Assembly (NCBI RefSeq): GCF_010015445.1
Contig: NC_053121.1
Coordinates: 25,204,434-25,268,433, forward strand
Reading direction: 5' to 3'
DNA: 64,000 bases
Source of the DNA: Perca fluviatilis
Taxonomy: Eukaryota; Chordata; Actinopteri; Perciformes; Percidae
Shown here piece by piece: positions 48,901-63,920 of this stretch (positions within the stretch are counted from its first letter, which is position 1; every line of letters begins with the position of its first letter). Below the pieces are notes generated by a model that did not search any database, had not been told where the DNA came from, and saw only the letters and a list, made by a program, of their open reading frames with translations. Position numbers and translations under genes: made by a program.

Positions 48901-49562
48901 CTTAAAATGTAAGCAATCATGTTTTATTTAATTACAGGCATCATCCTGTATTTTACATATCCTGTGAAAAAAGGGTTACCTGGTTACAGACAAAATCATC
49001 AATTTAGGTTTCACATATTTTATGAAATGGAGCTCAGCGGGATGCTTAATGTCTTTAACTGATTCAAACAACATGACCTGCAGAAACAATAGAACGAGAA
49101 ATGAAATGTCTCATTTCAATGCTTTGTCCTCCAGATACTTCAGCAGACATCTTCTAGCTGATCGAGCTATAACTTGCCTCATACACTGAACTATGTATTT
49201 TTGCTAATGTGACGATCATTTATTCCAATGATACAAAAGATCAAGGCTATTACACAAGCAGAGTAATGTGAGTAAAGGTACGGTCACATTACACTTCCAT
49301 CCTGCAACTATTCACTCCGTCTCACTTTCACTTCAACTGAAGACGGCTTCAACTGCTGCTCTGACATTATTCTAGATTGCATCATCACGAAATTCATTAA
49401 AATATTACACCATAAATGTCATTAAACAGAAAGGCTAATGTGACTGTACCTTAAGCGGACACTATGAGAATTACATAAGAATATTGTTGACATGGAACCA
49501 AAGAGGAAAAAAGGGTCGGGGGCACCTAAAAGGCACAGGAAATGGAGCAGCGCGTGTGTTGC
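45952..49562. other. Convergent 3' region of TMEM255A and ZBTB33
   Basis: TMEM255A 3' UTR with a possible ATTAAA at 47182-47187, the dispersed repeat 47260-47680, a SINE-like fragment (47728-47830, GCTCCCCGGGAGCTTGACAG), and the probable ZBTB33 3' UTR with TTTATT (AATAAA on the minus strand) at 48923-48928. No further coding exon is seen. Confidence 0.5.
47260..47680. repeat. Dispersed repeat, copy 2
   Basis: It shares ordered blocks with 27480-27930, including GACTTTTCCTCTTG and AACTTTGGTGATC, and then GTTAGCATG motifs. Unknown class. Confidence 0.6.
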
Positions 49563-51446
49563 TCAGTAGGTCTCTGGTATAACAAAGTCAAACTCTGTGG
49601 CTCCTTGTGGAGGACTGTTCATGGTAGACTCCGGTTGACTGTGAGCATCAGGCGGCATGTGAGCATCGGACTCAATAAAGATGTCGTCCCAGTTCAACAT
49701 CCTGGTCTGGGTGGAGGAGTGGACGTCTTCGCCGACGCTGGTTATGTGATGCACGCTGCCATCCTCGGATATGACCGGGACCCCCTGCCCGTCAGTACTC
49801 CACGAGTATGGCTTCATCTGCACCGTCTTACACGGCAGGAGTCGGTACAAGTTGTTGTCTGCATCATCTTTCTCTTTCCTCCCGCTGGGATCCTGGTTGT
49901 GGACTTGCTTGCAGTGGGTGGACAGTAACTGGTAGTTCATGAACATTTCATTGCACACCAAGCACTGGTACCTCCTCTCTCCTGTGTGGTGGATTTCATG
50001 TTTAGTTCTGTACTCGGCCAGTGCAAAGACCTTGTTACAGTAGCGACACGGGTACTTCTTCTCCCATGAGTGGGTGTTGAAGTGACGGCGGAGACTCGTC
50101 AGACACACGTACGGGCGCTTGCAGACGATGCACACATAGAAAGTCTTCCCATCCATGATCAGCTCGTAGTGATCCTCAAGCTCTGTTTTGGTCCTCTTCT
50201 TCTTCGGGCTGGCCTTCGGGGATGTGGGTGCTTTATCTAGGGGCTTTACAGGCGTTGCCATTAATGATCTCTTCCCTTTATTGGCTTTAGAGCCCCCTTC
50301 GCCTGGATCGTCCTTCACTGGGACAATGTCATAAGTGTTTTCTCCAATATTGGCATACACTTTACAGCCTGATGAAATTGAATCAATTTCTGTTGCTGTA
50401 TTCAGCGTCACTGTCTTTTTTGCTGCTATAACTGATTTGGGTAAGTTAGTTTGATTTGCTTGGCTATCAGACACATCTAAGAGCCTTACTTTGAAATCCC
50501 CTTGCTGAGATGAAGCAGACACTTGCTTCTTGTGGACTCCCATTATATCACTGTTTTCAGAGGTCTGAGAGGCACTTGAGGGCTCAGGGGTGAAACTGCC
50601 TAACCTGGCTGGCGTTGTGGGAGCACTTCCTGAGGAAACTCTGGCAGGGGAAGACGAGTTATTGGAGCTGCTGTCTGGACTGCGCAGAGGGCTGCTGTTG
50701 GGGAAACTGGGGTTTGGACAACTAATGACTGGAGGCTTTGTAGGATATGTTTTCAACGGGGTTCTGGCTTTCTCTTTCTGTTTTGCAACTGCATGGTTTG
50801 ATTCTTCATTTTGATTTGGTGCTGCATTTTTTGAATCAGCTATATCCACATCAATGACCTCACCAGAGTTGGCTTTCTGATTGGCTGCTCTGGTTTGTGC
50901 ATCTGTACGTGAGACAAACATAACATCATTGTCCGAGTCCTCGTCATTACCTGCAGGCTTGCTTGTCTGATTGAATTCCTCTGCGGATATTGAGAAAGAC
51001 TCTGCGATGATGGGCATCATCTCTGTGGGTGTGTCACTTTTGCTCCCTGTCTCCTTAGACAAACCAGGCAGACCCTTAACTTGTGATAATGGTGACCCCA
51101 AGTTTGCAATGAACTTGACTCCCAGTATCTGTCCAGCATTGATGAGCTCCTCAAGCATGTCAGAGCGGACACGGAAAATCTTGGCGCTGTAAATGTAATT
51201 AAGAATCTCCTCAAAGATTTCTGCTCTGATGAAGTTTAACTCGATCACTTGTCCAGCTACGCTGAAGAGCTGGTGGAAATATGTACTTGAGGCAGACAAG
51301 ATTGTTTTGTGAGCTCTGAATTTCTTGTCCTGTATGATAATGGTGACGTCACAAAATAATCCATGGCTTCGCTGCTCATTCATTGACTTCAGCACAGCTG
51401 CTGAATACTGTGTGTCAGTTGCAGATATCAGCTTTAGACTTGGCAT
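49563..51446 (-). CDS. ZBTB33: Transcriptional regulator Kaiso (BTB and three zinc fingers)
   Basis: A single uninterrupted 627-aa coding exon, as in other vertebrates. A BTB/POZ domain covers about residues 15-120 (GLFCDVTIIIQDKKFRAHK, LNYIYSAKI). A long low-complexity Ser/Pro region with a basic patch (KASPKKKRTK) comes before three C2H2 fingers at about 437-516 (YVCIVCKRPYVC, YPCRYCNKVFAL, YQCLVCNEMFMN). Kaiso binds methylated CpG and the TCCTGCNA site through these fingers and recruits repressors through BTB. The minus-strand acceptor TTTCGCTACAG lies two bases before the ATG (exon edge 51448). A donor at 52395 (GTAAAAAA after TTGCAG) marks a non-coding first exon with its low edge at 52396, so the 5' UTR carries an intron of about 950 nt. 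Confidence 0.96.
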   Translation of the reverse strand: MPSLKLISATDTQYSAAVLKSMNEQRSHGLFCDVTIIIQDKKFRAHKTILSASSTYFHQLFSVAGQVIELNFIRAEIFEEILNYIYSAKIFRVRSDMLEELINAGQILGVKFIANLGSPLSQVKGLPGLSKETGSKSDTPTEMMPIIAESFSISAEEFNQTSKPAGNDEDSDNDVMFVSRTDAQTRAANQKANSGEVIDVDIADSKNAAPNQNEESNHAVAKQKEKARTPLKTYPTKPPVISCPNPSFPNSSPLRSPDSSSNNSSSPARVSSGSAPTTPARLGSFTPEPSSASQTSENSDIMGVHKKQVSASSQQGDFKVRLLDVSDSQANQTNLPKSVIAAKKTVTLNTATEIDSISSGCKVYANIGENTYDIVPVKDDPGEGGSKANKGKRSLMATPVKPLDKAPTSPKASPKKKRTKTELEDHYELIMDGKTFYVCIVCKRPYVCLTSLRRHFNTHSWEKKYPCRYCNKVFALAEYRTKHEIHHTGERRYQCLVCNEMFMNYQLLSTHCKQVHNQDPSGRKEKDDADNNLYRLLPCKTVQMKPYSWSTDGQGVPVISEDGSVHHITSVGEDVHSSTQTRMLNWDDIFIESDAHMPPDAHSQPESTMNSPPQGATEFDFVIPETY

Positions 51447-52395
51447 GGCTGTAGCGAAAAATCAAAGAGAACAAGTGAGAATCAAATTTCTGAGGGCACC
51501 AGAAAAGTCAAGTTAATTACAATATGGTGACATGCAAAATACCATTAGGTGCTTCAAAAAAATATAAAGTTAAAAGGTTTGGAGTCAAATTCAGTTTTGG
51601 TCATTTTCATACCCTGCTTTTCCAGTTATAACAGTCAATAAAGTTTATTAAAAGGACGTCTAACCTAAAACCACCTCTGACTTGGTTCTCTTTTGTTTGT
51701 GCACATTGGTCGTAGCCAAAATGTTACAAAGCACGTTTTCTGACTAACAAAATGAAATTTACAGAAACACAAACAACAGGCTCCAAAATGGCCATGAAGT
51801 TGCAAATGGTTCAACCAAAAATTAACATGAAGGCATGATTTATTTATTTTTTGCGTTAGCTTAAGAAGATTGTGCCTTGTAAACTGGCTGTTTAGATATT
51901 ACGACTGACTTAATAGAAGAAAATACTATGAAGTTCTCGAAAAGGCCGTGATTTGATGCAAACAGTGATAGAGCATGAATGTGAACATCACTGTTTACAG
52001 TAGTGCAAATGTTAGGCATTCTATGCGAGATTGGGGAACAAAAACAATAACGCTAGTTTAACAAGAGTGTGGTAACAAGCTGAAATATCAGTCTCGTATG
52101 ACATTGTACAAGTGCGAAACTACGCTTATTTAACTTTAACGGGGACATTAGCTACTTTAACGAATCTATTATGGTTGCTTTTGATTAAGTCATATCCAAA
52201 CGTTGTTGTTTCAGCCAGCTAACAAAAAGGTAACGCTAGCTGCGTTTCCTCCCTTCTTCCTGTTTAATGAACCGCGGACAGCGCGGCCTACTATTTAGCA
52301 TCCCTTTAGCATGTTAGCTTTAAATACAACACCACAATGGATACATGGAATCTTGCAACTTTAAATAGCTGCACATGAAATGAATATTTTTTTAC

Positions 52396-52520
52396 CTGCA
52401 ACCTTGATGTTTTCTGCCAAGACTAAGCAGTACCACTACCAACGACTGTAGTAACTTACTTAGCTGGCTACAGACAATGGCTAACAACAGACAGCTTCCC
52501 CTGCCAACTGCACTGCAGCC
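52396..52520 (-). other. ZBTB33: Probable ZBTB33 non-coding first exon and promoter
   Basis: On the minus strand the sequence ends AACATCAAGGTTGCAG before GTAAAAAA, a plausible donor to the acceptor at 51449-51450. The upstream limit is arbitrary; no start of transcription can be read. Confidence 0.5.
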
Positions 52521-52785
52521 TCATTGATTGAACAGCCACAAGGAGTCGCCGTCGTGTCGGACTAACAACTACACAATTAAACTAAAAACTATTACAAGAC
52601 ATATTACAAATAACAGGTTGACTTCATGTTAGCATTTAAACACCATTGAAAGAGGGTCTGGACGTTATTTCTGTGGAAAACTTACTTTTCCACGCCGGGT
52701 TTAACGTCGAGATAACTACCGGTTCATTGCCTTCAAAATAAAAGTGTAGAGACGTACGGACTTTGAATAAAATCAACTAAAATAC

Positions 52786-53113
52786 CTGGGGAGCTCAGTT
52801 TAGGTTCAGATTCTCTTCTCAAATCAGGGCATGTCGAAGACCCTGGGGAGTGGTTGAAGTCTTCATGAAGCTTATCGGACATGGTCTTTCGCATCCTTCC
52901 CCTGTATTTATCATACTTTCCCGCGTGTTTAGCGTTGTAATGCCGCTTCATATTAAACCCCTTAAATAATACTTTCTGTCTACAAATGAGGCACGTAGCG
53001 GTCGCATTCAACTCCGTAAAAAAGAACTCCATTGCTAGTGCCTCCTCAACTTTCATGTTCACCGCCGGTGGCTCCACGTTTCCTTTCAGCTTACTTACAG
53101 TATAAGAATGCAT
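52786..53113 (-). CDS. Coding exon with transposase-type zinc finger, upstream of ZBTB33
   Basis: It reads from ATG (A at -3) for 109 codons plus one base to the donor CCCAG|GTATTT at 52785. Without splicing the frame ends at residue 126. It has a finger CLIC-x13-H-x4-H (residues about 41-61: CLICRQKVLFKGFNMKRHYN), then AKHAGKYDKYRGRMRKTM and a Ser-rich tail. This resembles the N-terminal zinc finger of hAT-derived host proteins (GTF2IRD2, EPM2AIP1 and ZBED-type), but no transposase core follows. The donor phase (1) would join the ZBTB33 coding exon in frame (g + cc ATG). It could instead be the first exon of a gene whose other exons I do not recognise, or an unspliced 126-aa protein. Confidence 0.6.
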
Positions 53114-54372
53114 CCTGCTTTACTGAGCTGTTACGGCGCGTCTCTATTGTTACAAAAAACGCACTGCTACCCACACTCACTGAATAGTCCGACAAGTACC
53201 AGTGTGGTCCACATTCCACATGTTTGGAACTTCCTGTGTTGTGCCTGCCCGCCAGCAGCCAACATCTGGGGGGCGGGGGTTTACTTTTCTACCTATATTT
53301 CACATGTGGCTCCTCTTAGTAGTAGGCTAATTCTAGAGTTTAATAAACAATATGACTCTAAACGTTCATATGCTATAGACTTAAAATCATTGATCACCAT
53401 TGTTGAACCACACAAAGAATAATAATTTTTGTAACAGTACTTTGTCTTAGAAATTATTACAATTGGCTGCAGTTTTTGTTTACGCTGTGCGCGCTCCCGC
53501 TAGGTGCATGCAAATGTATACGGACCGATCATAGACTGTATGGGACCGATGCGGACAAAGTGAAAACTGCAAAACCATGAAATGTTATCTTTTTTAGAGT
53601 ACAAACTTCTTTGCCAGCGATTCAATTTCAGTTAAGAGAGAGCACACCCACCACCCTTTGGACGACGTATTTTTGAGCTTGCTGTCCAACTGGAAAACAA
53701 TTGTATTTTTAAACACTGAATGCCAATCAAAATGAGTAGCCTACCCTAAATGTTCTGTAAAGGTTAGTTTTGTAGAACCTTGAAATAACCTCCAGGAAAC
53801 GTTCCCTAAAGGTTCCCTCTTAAGGTAATTTTTTTTTAAACTATATATGTATTCTTATAGACAATTAACCCAGTACCAGACCCCATCGCCTCAAGTGCCT
53901 TTGTGTTTATTTATTGCAACTTCCTTGTCTACTCATTTTATTTGTAAATATTCAGTCTTAACTTAACATTGCTATTAATGTTGGGTGCACAGAGTATTTA
54001 GTACCTTTACATATTTGCATTCATGCTTTCATTTAGTGTATACAATTAATAATGTATATTAATGTATTATACATTGTATAATACACATTATAAGGTATAC
54101 ATTATATACATTTTCCATGGATGTATTAAGAGTATTTTCTCATAAAAAGCATAAAAAGTGCAAGCGGAACTTTGTGCAGCATTTTTTAGGAAGACCGGTT
54201 TCTGTTTGGGAACGGACGTATCTTGACTTCCTGTTATTGGACGCTGTGCTTGTTGCGTATTACAGAAAACTTGGACGCGTGTTCGTTTTTCTCTTAATCT
54301 TCCTCAAAATACCAACGTTTTGTCTTTAGTGTGTCCCGTGTTTTCGGTGTGCATTTAAAGCAGTCAGTAGGT
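53114..54372. other. Intergenic region before NKAP
   Basis: Mixed sequence without a gene. An AT-rich patch near 54045-54110 has overlapping inverted repeats (TGTATTATAC and GTATAATACA). The NKAP promoter and 5' UTR lie at the right end. Confidence 0.5.
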
Positions 54373-57957
<3,585 letters not shown>

Positions 57958-58875
57958 ACATCACATCTCTACAGATTACCCCTTTTATAGGACACCTTTA
58001 CTTTTTTTCTTGGGGTATTAATGTTGTATTTGTTTGGACGATAACCACATTCAGTTTAGGTTGAACGTACAGTGTGGAGAAGGATTTTAATTGTAAAGAA
58101 AAGTGAGACTGAGAAGTATTCTGTTGTATAATATTCTCTATCCTGTTGACTCACGAGAAGTTGTTTTCCCTTTCAATCGTCAACTTTAATTTGATCTTGT
58201 TAATGTTTTGCAAATTATCCGGATCACAACGGTAAATAAATTTTCATTATCAAGTTGTGGTTTCCACATTTTTTGGGGTTAAAATAAAAATACTTTATCT
58301 TTCGACTCCTTAAACCCAGTTCACTGACTTAGAGCAATCTGTTTAATTATACCAAAGTGCAATATGTACAATATGATTGTCTGTATTCACCTGAGCTGCT
58401 ACTGTCAATATTTCATCTGGTTTATGCAGAGTATAGTTCACTAATAGTTGAATAACATTTAGTATCTATAGGATACATAGTTTTTTTTTTTTTTTTTAAA
58501 CCAGGAGAGGACATTTAAGAAATCGCAACTATGATAACTATTATCCCAAACAATGTCTAGTCTCTCTACAGAATATTAATATACTCTTGTACAACACTGG
58601 ATTATCACCTTTACAGGCGACATAACTTATACAGTGTAAGCACCACAACATATGAACGGGTGTAAAACAATGATTTGATTAGAGCACCAATCTCGTCGGT
58701 TGCCTTTTGAAATTCAACATATGAGCCGGGAAGCCTCAGAAGGTTTCCAGTGTGGAACAGTTTATTTGATAACAAGGAGGATTGCCTTAAAAGACTGAAA
58801 ACAAACAGCTGAATGTTAAATATAATCTTTTAATGTACAACTTTCTTCTCATCAGGGTCTTCATATTCTTTGTCA
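57958..58875. other. Convergent 3' UTRs of NKAP and NDUFA1
   Basis: The NKAP poly(A) signal AATAAA is at 58235-58240. On the minus strand, TTTATT at 58761-58766 gives an AATAAA about 110 nt after the NDUFA1 stop. No coding sequence is seen. Confidence 0.65.
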
Positions 58876-60297
58876 TCAGTGGATGTTCTCGAGTCCCTGT
58901 TGAGGAATAAAAAAAAATAAGAGCACAAATTCTACTGGAATTCGAAATATACATGCAATTATACAGTTTGGGGAAAATTACATTTAGAGATGGGCAATAT
59001 ATCGATTTTATATTGATATTGTGATATGAGACTAGATATCGTCTTAGATTTTGGATATCATAATATGGCATAAGTTGTCTTTTCCTGGTTTTAAAGACTG
59101 CATTACTGTAAAGTTATGTCATTACCTGAACTTACCAGACTGTTGTAACTGTTCTATTATTTGCCTTTACCCACTTCACGTCATTATATCCACATTACTG
59201 GTGATTATTTATCAAAAATCTCATTGTGTAAATATTTTGTAAAAGCACCAGTAGTCAACACAACAATATCGTTGCAGTATCAATATCGAGGTATTTGGTC
59301 AAAAATATTGTGATATTTGATTTTCTCCATACTGCCCAGCCCTAATTACATTAGAAAGATATTTGAATCCCCTTTCCTAATGCAAGAACATACTAAATTA
59401 TATTATTCATTTAACAAGCTTTATGTTTGCAAATTCTTTCTTGTATTGGTACCATTTAGGCTTGTACCATCTACTGTCAGAGTATTTTCTGCAGATGACA
59501 GGTTGTAATCTGATTGTTGAGTGAGGGTAGTAGTTAACTATTATAGTTATCCTTTTAATTATATATTTGCATTGTTTGCTTGAACAAAAACATTACATCA
59601 TCCTAATTATTACCAACAATTACCCCAATAAAAGCATAAGTTGTTACCATTACCACTCAGCATTTTACAGTGTTTTATAGATAGATATTACTTTAGTATA
59701 TATCTATCAAGTTTCAAAATTGCTATCATAGTGTGCTACATTTTGGCTAAAAGGGTCTCAGGTAATCACTGAGGTAAATTTGGTTTGTAAATAAAGACAC
59801 TTGCAATGGCTAGCTGGAGGACAACACCCAAACAGGGCTGCTGGAGGGTGTGAAAATGTATTTTAAAAAAAAAATCTTTTCGCTTTCTTTGGAAAATATA
59901 TAAGTCAAAGCGTTTGCGTTTTCTCGCATAAGGTTATATTTCTGTGGACACGTCATGGTTAGTCACTAACCTTGGAGTCAACGTGTTGTCCTGATCCCGA
60001 CACTCGCTTGTCTCTCTCCATCAGATACCACTGCCACGGATACCGAGCGATTCTCTTTTCCTACAGGGGAAAAAACAAGAGCCTTTAAATCAAGTAGCTT
60101 AGGGTACAAAACGCGGAGAGACAGCACGTTTCACGGCTTAGCTTTATTCTACTTATTAGCACGGTCAGAGCCACATTAGCATCCAGAATCCTCACCTTTC
60201 CTCCGTTGGTAAACTTGTGGATCTGTGCGGTGGCGACGCCAGGAATAATCAAACACACGGTCATGACGGCGAAGCCGGGCAGAATTTCATACCACAT
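58876..60297 (-). CDS. NDUFA1: NADH dehydrogenase 1 alpha subcomplex subunit 1 (MWFE)
   Basis: Small membrane-arm accessory subunit of mitochondrial complex I, needed for its assembly. Three minus-strand exons: 60196-60297 (34 codons), 59971-60060 (30 codons), 58876-58896 (6 codons and stop). They give 70 aa, the same length as in mammals. It starts [20 protein letters not shown], the MWFE signature with Tyr for Phe, which also forms the single transmembrane segment. IHKFTNGGK, the family motif [10 protein letters not shown] and the end GLENIH follow. The last exon encodes only six residues and lies beyond a 1.07-kb intron that holds a MITE. Divergent from UPF3B, start codons 939 nt apart. 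Confidence 0.95.
58988..59342. mobile_element. GATATC-rich MITE, copy 3
   Basis: Ends GATGGGCAATATATCGAT and CATACTGCCCAGCCCTA are inverted. The interior matches 28212-28497 over most of its length, for example TTTGCCTTTACCCACTTCA against TTTGCCTGTACCCACTTAG. It lies in NDUFA1 intron 2. Confidence 0.8.
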
Positions 60298-61236
60298 GAT
60301 AACAGCCGGTAACTGTTAGGCGACAGAGAGCCGCTTAGATAACAACAAAATTGCCCTAAGACTCAGTTTATTTTGCTAAGAAGCTAACAAAATGTCGACT
60401 CCCTCGACGACCGCTACAGTACAAGAAAATGCTTCCTGTTGGTTTTTTTCAAAAGAAAAGCGTCAGCAGATAAAATGTCATGTTTTACAAACAACTAGAC
60501 TATTTTGCCGTCAAACGTTAGTATACATTCTGAGAGATATTTTCTGTTGCTATATTTGTAATTAATTTGTTAAAACATTACTTCCAAAGTTACATAGAGG
60601 AATGGCATTTTAGACTTCACATCGAATGTTTTGAGAAAAAGTTTACTCAGTAGCGAATATAACTTGTAATTGCTATTTTAGATTAAATAATTATTATGAC
60701 ATTAGTTTCTAACTCAACACTCGCCTAGTTTGTGTGACAATTTGTGTCTCATACAAAATAAACTGCACCATAGACGGTATATAAAGCTTTTATTTTGGAG
60801 GGCATCTCCAAGCCTAAGACAAAAACAAATGGGCAAAAAAAATGTAAATATAATTTCAAATTCACTGTATACGCTTGTTTTCGCTATGGATAATTTCGCT
60901 CACAATGCCCCCTTCTGGCGATGATGCAGGCCCACACGTCAGAGGGAAAAGAAACATAAAAGAAAGAGGAAGTTTTTTCCTAGGATGGCGAAGGCATTGC
61001 TCTCCCTCCGATTGGCAAGCACTCGCTTCCTTCTCTGGTTGGGTTGGTTAGGTTTAGGCCAGAAGGTCAGGGTAAGCCAATCAGAAGTAGAGTAGGGCGG
61101 GACATGCCTTCGACATCACCACTCGCTTACGGTTAGTTCGGTCGGTTGCTACTACTCAGCTAACTTGCTAAAAAAAGTAAACAAGTCTGCGGAATGAGAT
61201 GAAATACAACCGCAGGACGAAGTAGCGTTTTCAACT
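60298..61236. other. Shared upstream region of NDUFA1 and UPF3B
   Basis: 939 nt between two divergent start codons. It contains the promoters of both, but I see no clear TATA box and no other gene. The UPF3B side has GATTGG (61010) and CCAATC (61077) boxes. Confidence 0.5.
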
Positions 61237-63920
61237 ATGAAGGAAGACAAGGAAAATGCTCGGCCGAGGGAGCGAAAATTGGAAATAAAGTGTGAAGATG
61301 GAGAAAAGACAGAGAAGTCCAAGGAAAAGAAAGAGGCCATGACAAAGGTAAACTTGCTAGCCGCGTTTGCTAACGTTACAAGTCGTCAGTTATGGATACT
61401 AATGACGTTAATTTAATGAAATAACAGCATGCATTTAACTAGCGTGGATTTTGTCGGATATAAACCTGCATTGTCCACTTTGTAATTTACATAGTGAGAC
61501 ACATTGTCACTTGGCTTACCCCAACTGTAATTTAATATTAGGCTAGTTAATTGTTGTCTTTTTCCAGTCTGGTTGTTCTCCCAGATACCCAGGTGTGATA
61601 ATATCTTCTTTCTTAGATCGTAATCAGACGTTTACCACCAAGTCTGACCAAGGAAGAGCTAGAGGAGCATTTACAACCTCTACCAGAGCTGGACTACCTG
61701 GAGTTTTTCTCCAACGACACCAGGTGAGTTGATATAAAGACGTTTTATTATTTTAAAAATACTATCACTGACGGTCTTGACGGTGTAACCTGACATGAGT
61801 ATTCTGGCCTTTCAGCCTTTACCCTCACCTCTTCGCAAGGGCTTACATCAATTTCAAAAATCAAGAGGATATAGTTCTCTTCAGAGATCGCTTTGATGGA
61901 TATGTGTTCATTGACAGCAGAGGTATGAAGAGCAAACATTTACAGCTAAATATACAAACTTAAGCTTTTTCTCAGACATGAATTGGATCTTCATAACTTG
62001 TTTTTAAACAGGACAGGAGTATACTGCCATTGTGGAGTTTGCACCTTTTCAAAAGACTGCCAAGAAAAGAAGTAAGAAAAAGGATGCAAAATGTGGAACA
62101 ATTACTGAAGGTAAAGCTATTTACTGATATACGTTACGTTATAATAAAAAAGAAAGATTTGGTGATGGTTCAGTTTTGTAGTACTTTTTTTCATTTTATT
62201 TACGATGCCTACCATGCAACAAACTGCCAACATTTATTATGTGTGTATTTGTGAATATATTTGCCTTTGTTTCATAAAGAGTAACCTAAAATAGCCTGGA
62301 TTAATGCTAGTAGTTGTCCTAACTGTTCTTAAACTGGTGGTTTTGTCTGACCTGAAAATACCTTACTTCAATTTAGTATGGTTTAAAAATACTTAGTACC
62401 ATATTAAGCTACAGAGAAGTAGTCTTACCAGAAGCATGTCTTTATTTGTATGGTGCATTTTTTCTTTTAGATCCTGATTACAAGAAGTTTCTTGAATTTT
62501 ACAATGGCGATGATGACAAGTTGGCATCAACACCTGAGACCCTGTTGGAAGAGATTGAGGCAAAATCAAAGGAGCTTGTAGGTAGGTGAACGGTCCCTTA
62601 AATTAAAAAGTGCTGCCAAAACATTATTGTATATATTTTTAAACGGACACACTGCTGAATGGAAGAATTCAAACATACTTTTTTCTCCCTTCAAGCTAAA
62701 AAAACAACTCCTCTGCTGGACTTCCTGAAAAATAAACAGGTAAATAAAGTACCTTGGCACAACAGTGTGGTGTTCTAGTTACAATTGTTAAGTTGCATGA
62801 TGAAGGCTGGCCTCATGTCTTGTTTTTATGCTGTTCAGAGAATTAGGGAGGAAAAGAAAGAAGAGAGAAGAAGGAGGGAGCTTGAACGCAAGCGTCTGCG
62901 TGATGAAGAGCGTCGTAAGTGGAGAGAGGAGGAGAGAAGGAAGCGCAAAGAGGCAGAGAAGATAAAGAGACTTGAGAAACCGCTGGAGAAAGACAAGGAC
63001 CTAGTAAAAGAAGAACCAAAAATTAAGGTGTGTGCTGCAGTCGATTGGAGCAGTTTACAACAGTATGTAATAATCTCCAATATCACATTATGATTTTGTC
63101 TTTATTTTCAACTGTGTAGCTCCTAAAGAAGCCAGACAGAGGGGATGATGCTGATTCTGAGAAGCCCAAGGAAAAAGCCAAGAAACCAGAGAGGCCAAAT
63201 AAAGAGGACCGATCCATAGGGAGTGCTGATCATAAGAGGCGTCAGCACATTGAAAACAAAGAGGATCGAGGAAGGAAGTTAGTGGCTTCAGTCATTTAAA
63301 AAATTAAAATAAAATACATTTCCCACTTTTAACAAAATATTTAAACCGGATTTGTGCTTTACACACAGAGTTGACGAAGACGGGAGGAAGGAGTTCAGGG
63401 AGCGAGACCCAGATCGAGACAGAGAGCGAGATCGAGAGCGGGAGAAGGAACGGCGGCAGAAAGAGAAGGAGCGCATCAGGCGACAGGACGAAGATCGTCG
63501 GAGAAGGAGAGAACGGCAGGATGGAGAGAACTCATACAGGAAGAGGGAGGAGGAGGTAAAAAAAGATAAAGAGCGTGCCTTGGAGAAGAAAAAGGGTGAA
63601 CACATTGGAGACTCCGCTCACTCTGAGAGGCCGGAGAGGCCTGCCAAAGACCACAAGAAGGAAGACAGTGGTAAAAGAGAGCGACTACGAAATAAGGTGA
63701 TGACTCTACCCTCTTGAATCAAGTACTTTTTGCAATTGCAAGCACTTTTTCTAAAAGAGTTCTTTCTGTACATCAGGACCGACCTGCGATTCAGCTGTAC
63801 CAGCCAGGGGCCAGAAGCCGGAATCGAAGAGGTGGAGGAGGAGCTGAATCCAACTCGGCCGACAGAAAGCCAGATACTGTGACCGAGACCGAGAAAGTGG
63901 CTGACAAAGGAGACGATTGA
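61237..63920 (+). CDS. UPF3B: Regulator of nonsense transcripts 3B
   Basis: Links the exon-junction complex to UPF2/UPF1 in nonsense-mediated decay. Ten exons in phase: 61237-61347, 61617-61723, 61816-61922, 62012-62110, 62471-62581, 62696-62739, 62839-63027, 63120-63277, 63369-63696, 63777-63920. They give 465 aa. An RRM-like UPF3 domain begins near residue 38 (IVIRRLPPSLTKEELEEHLQ, HLFARAYINFKNQEDIV, FDGYVF, VEFAPFQ). The middle is a long Arg/Glu/Lys helix-prone region (EERRRRELERKRLRDEERRK), followed by the exon-junction binding motif at about 411-435 (RERLRNK-DRPAIQLYQPGARSRNR), which spans the last splice junction. The motif is nearly identical to the human one and favours UPF3B over UPF3A. 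The 3' UTR runs off the window. Confidence 0.96.

Noticed and set aside
54331..54372. In-frame GTG start that would lengthen NKAP by 14 residues
   Set aside because: No upstream ATG; the ATG at 54373 gives the expected N-terminus and length.
62835..63605. Ser/Leu-rich minus-strand open frames
   Set aside because: Antisense of the Arg/Glu-rich UPF3B exons; no independent signal.
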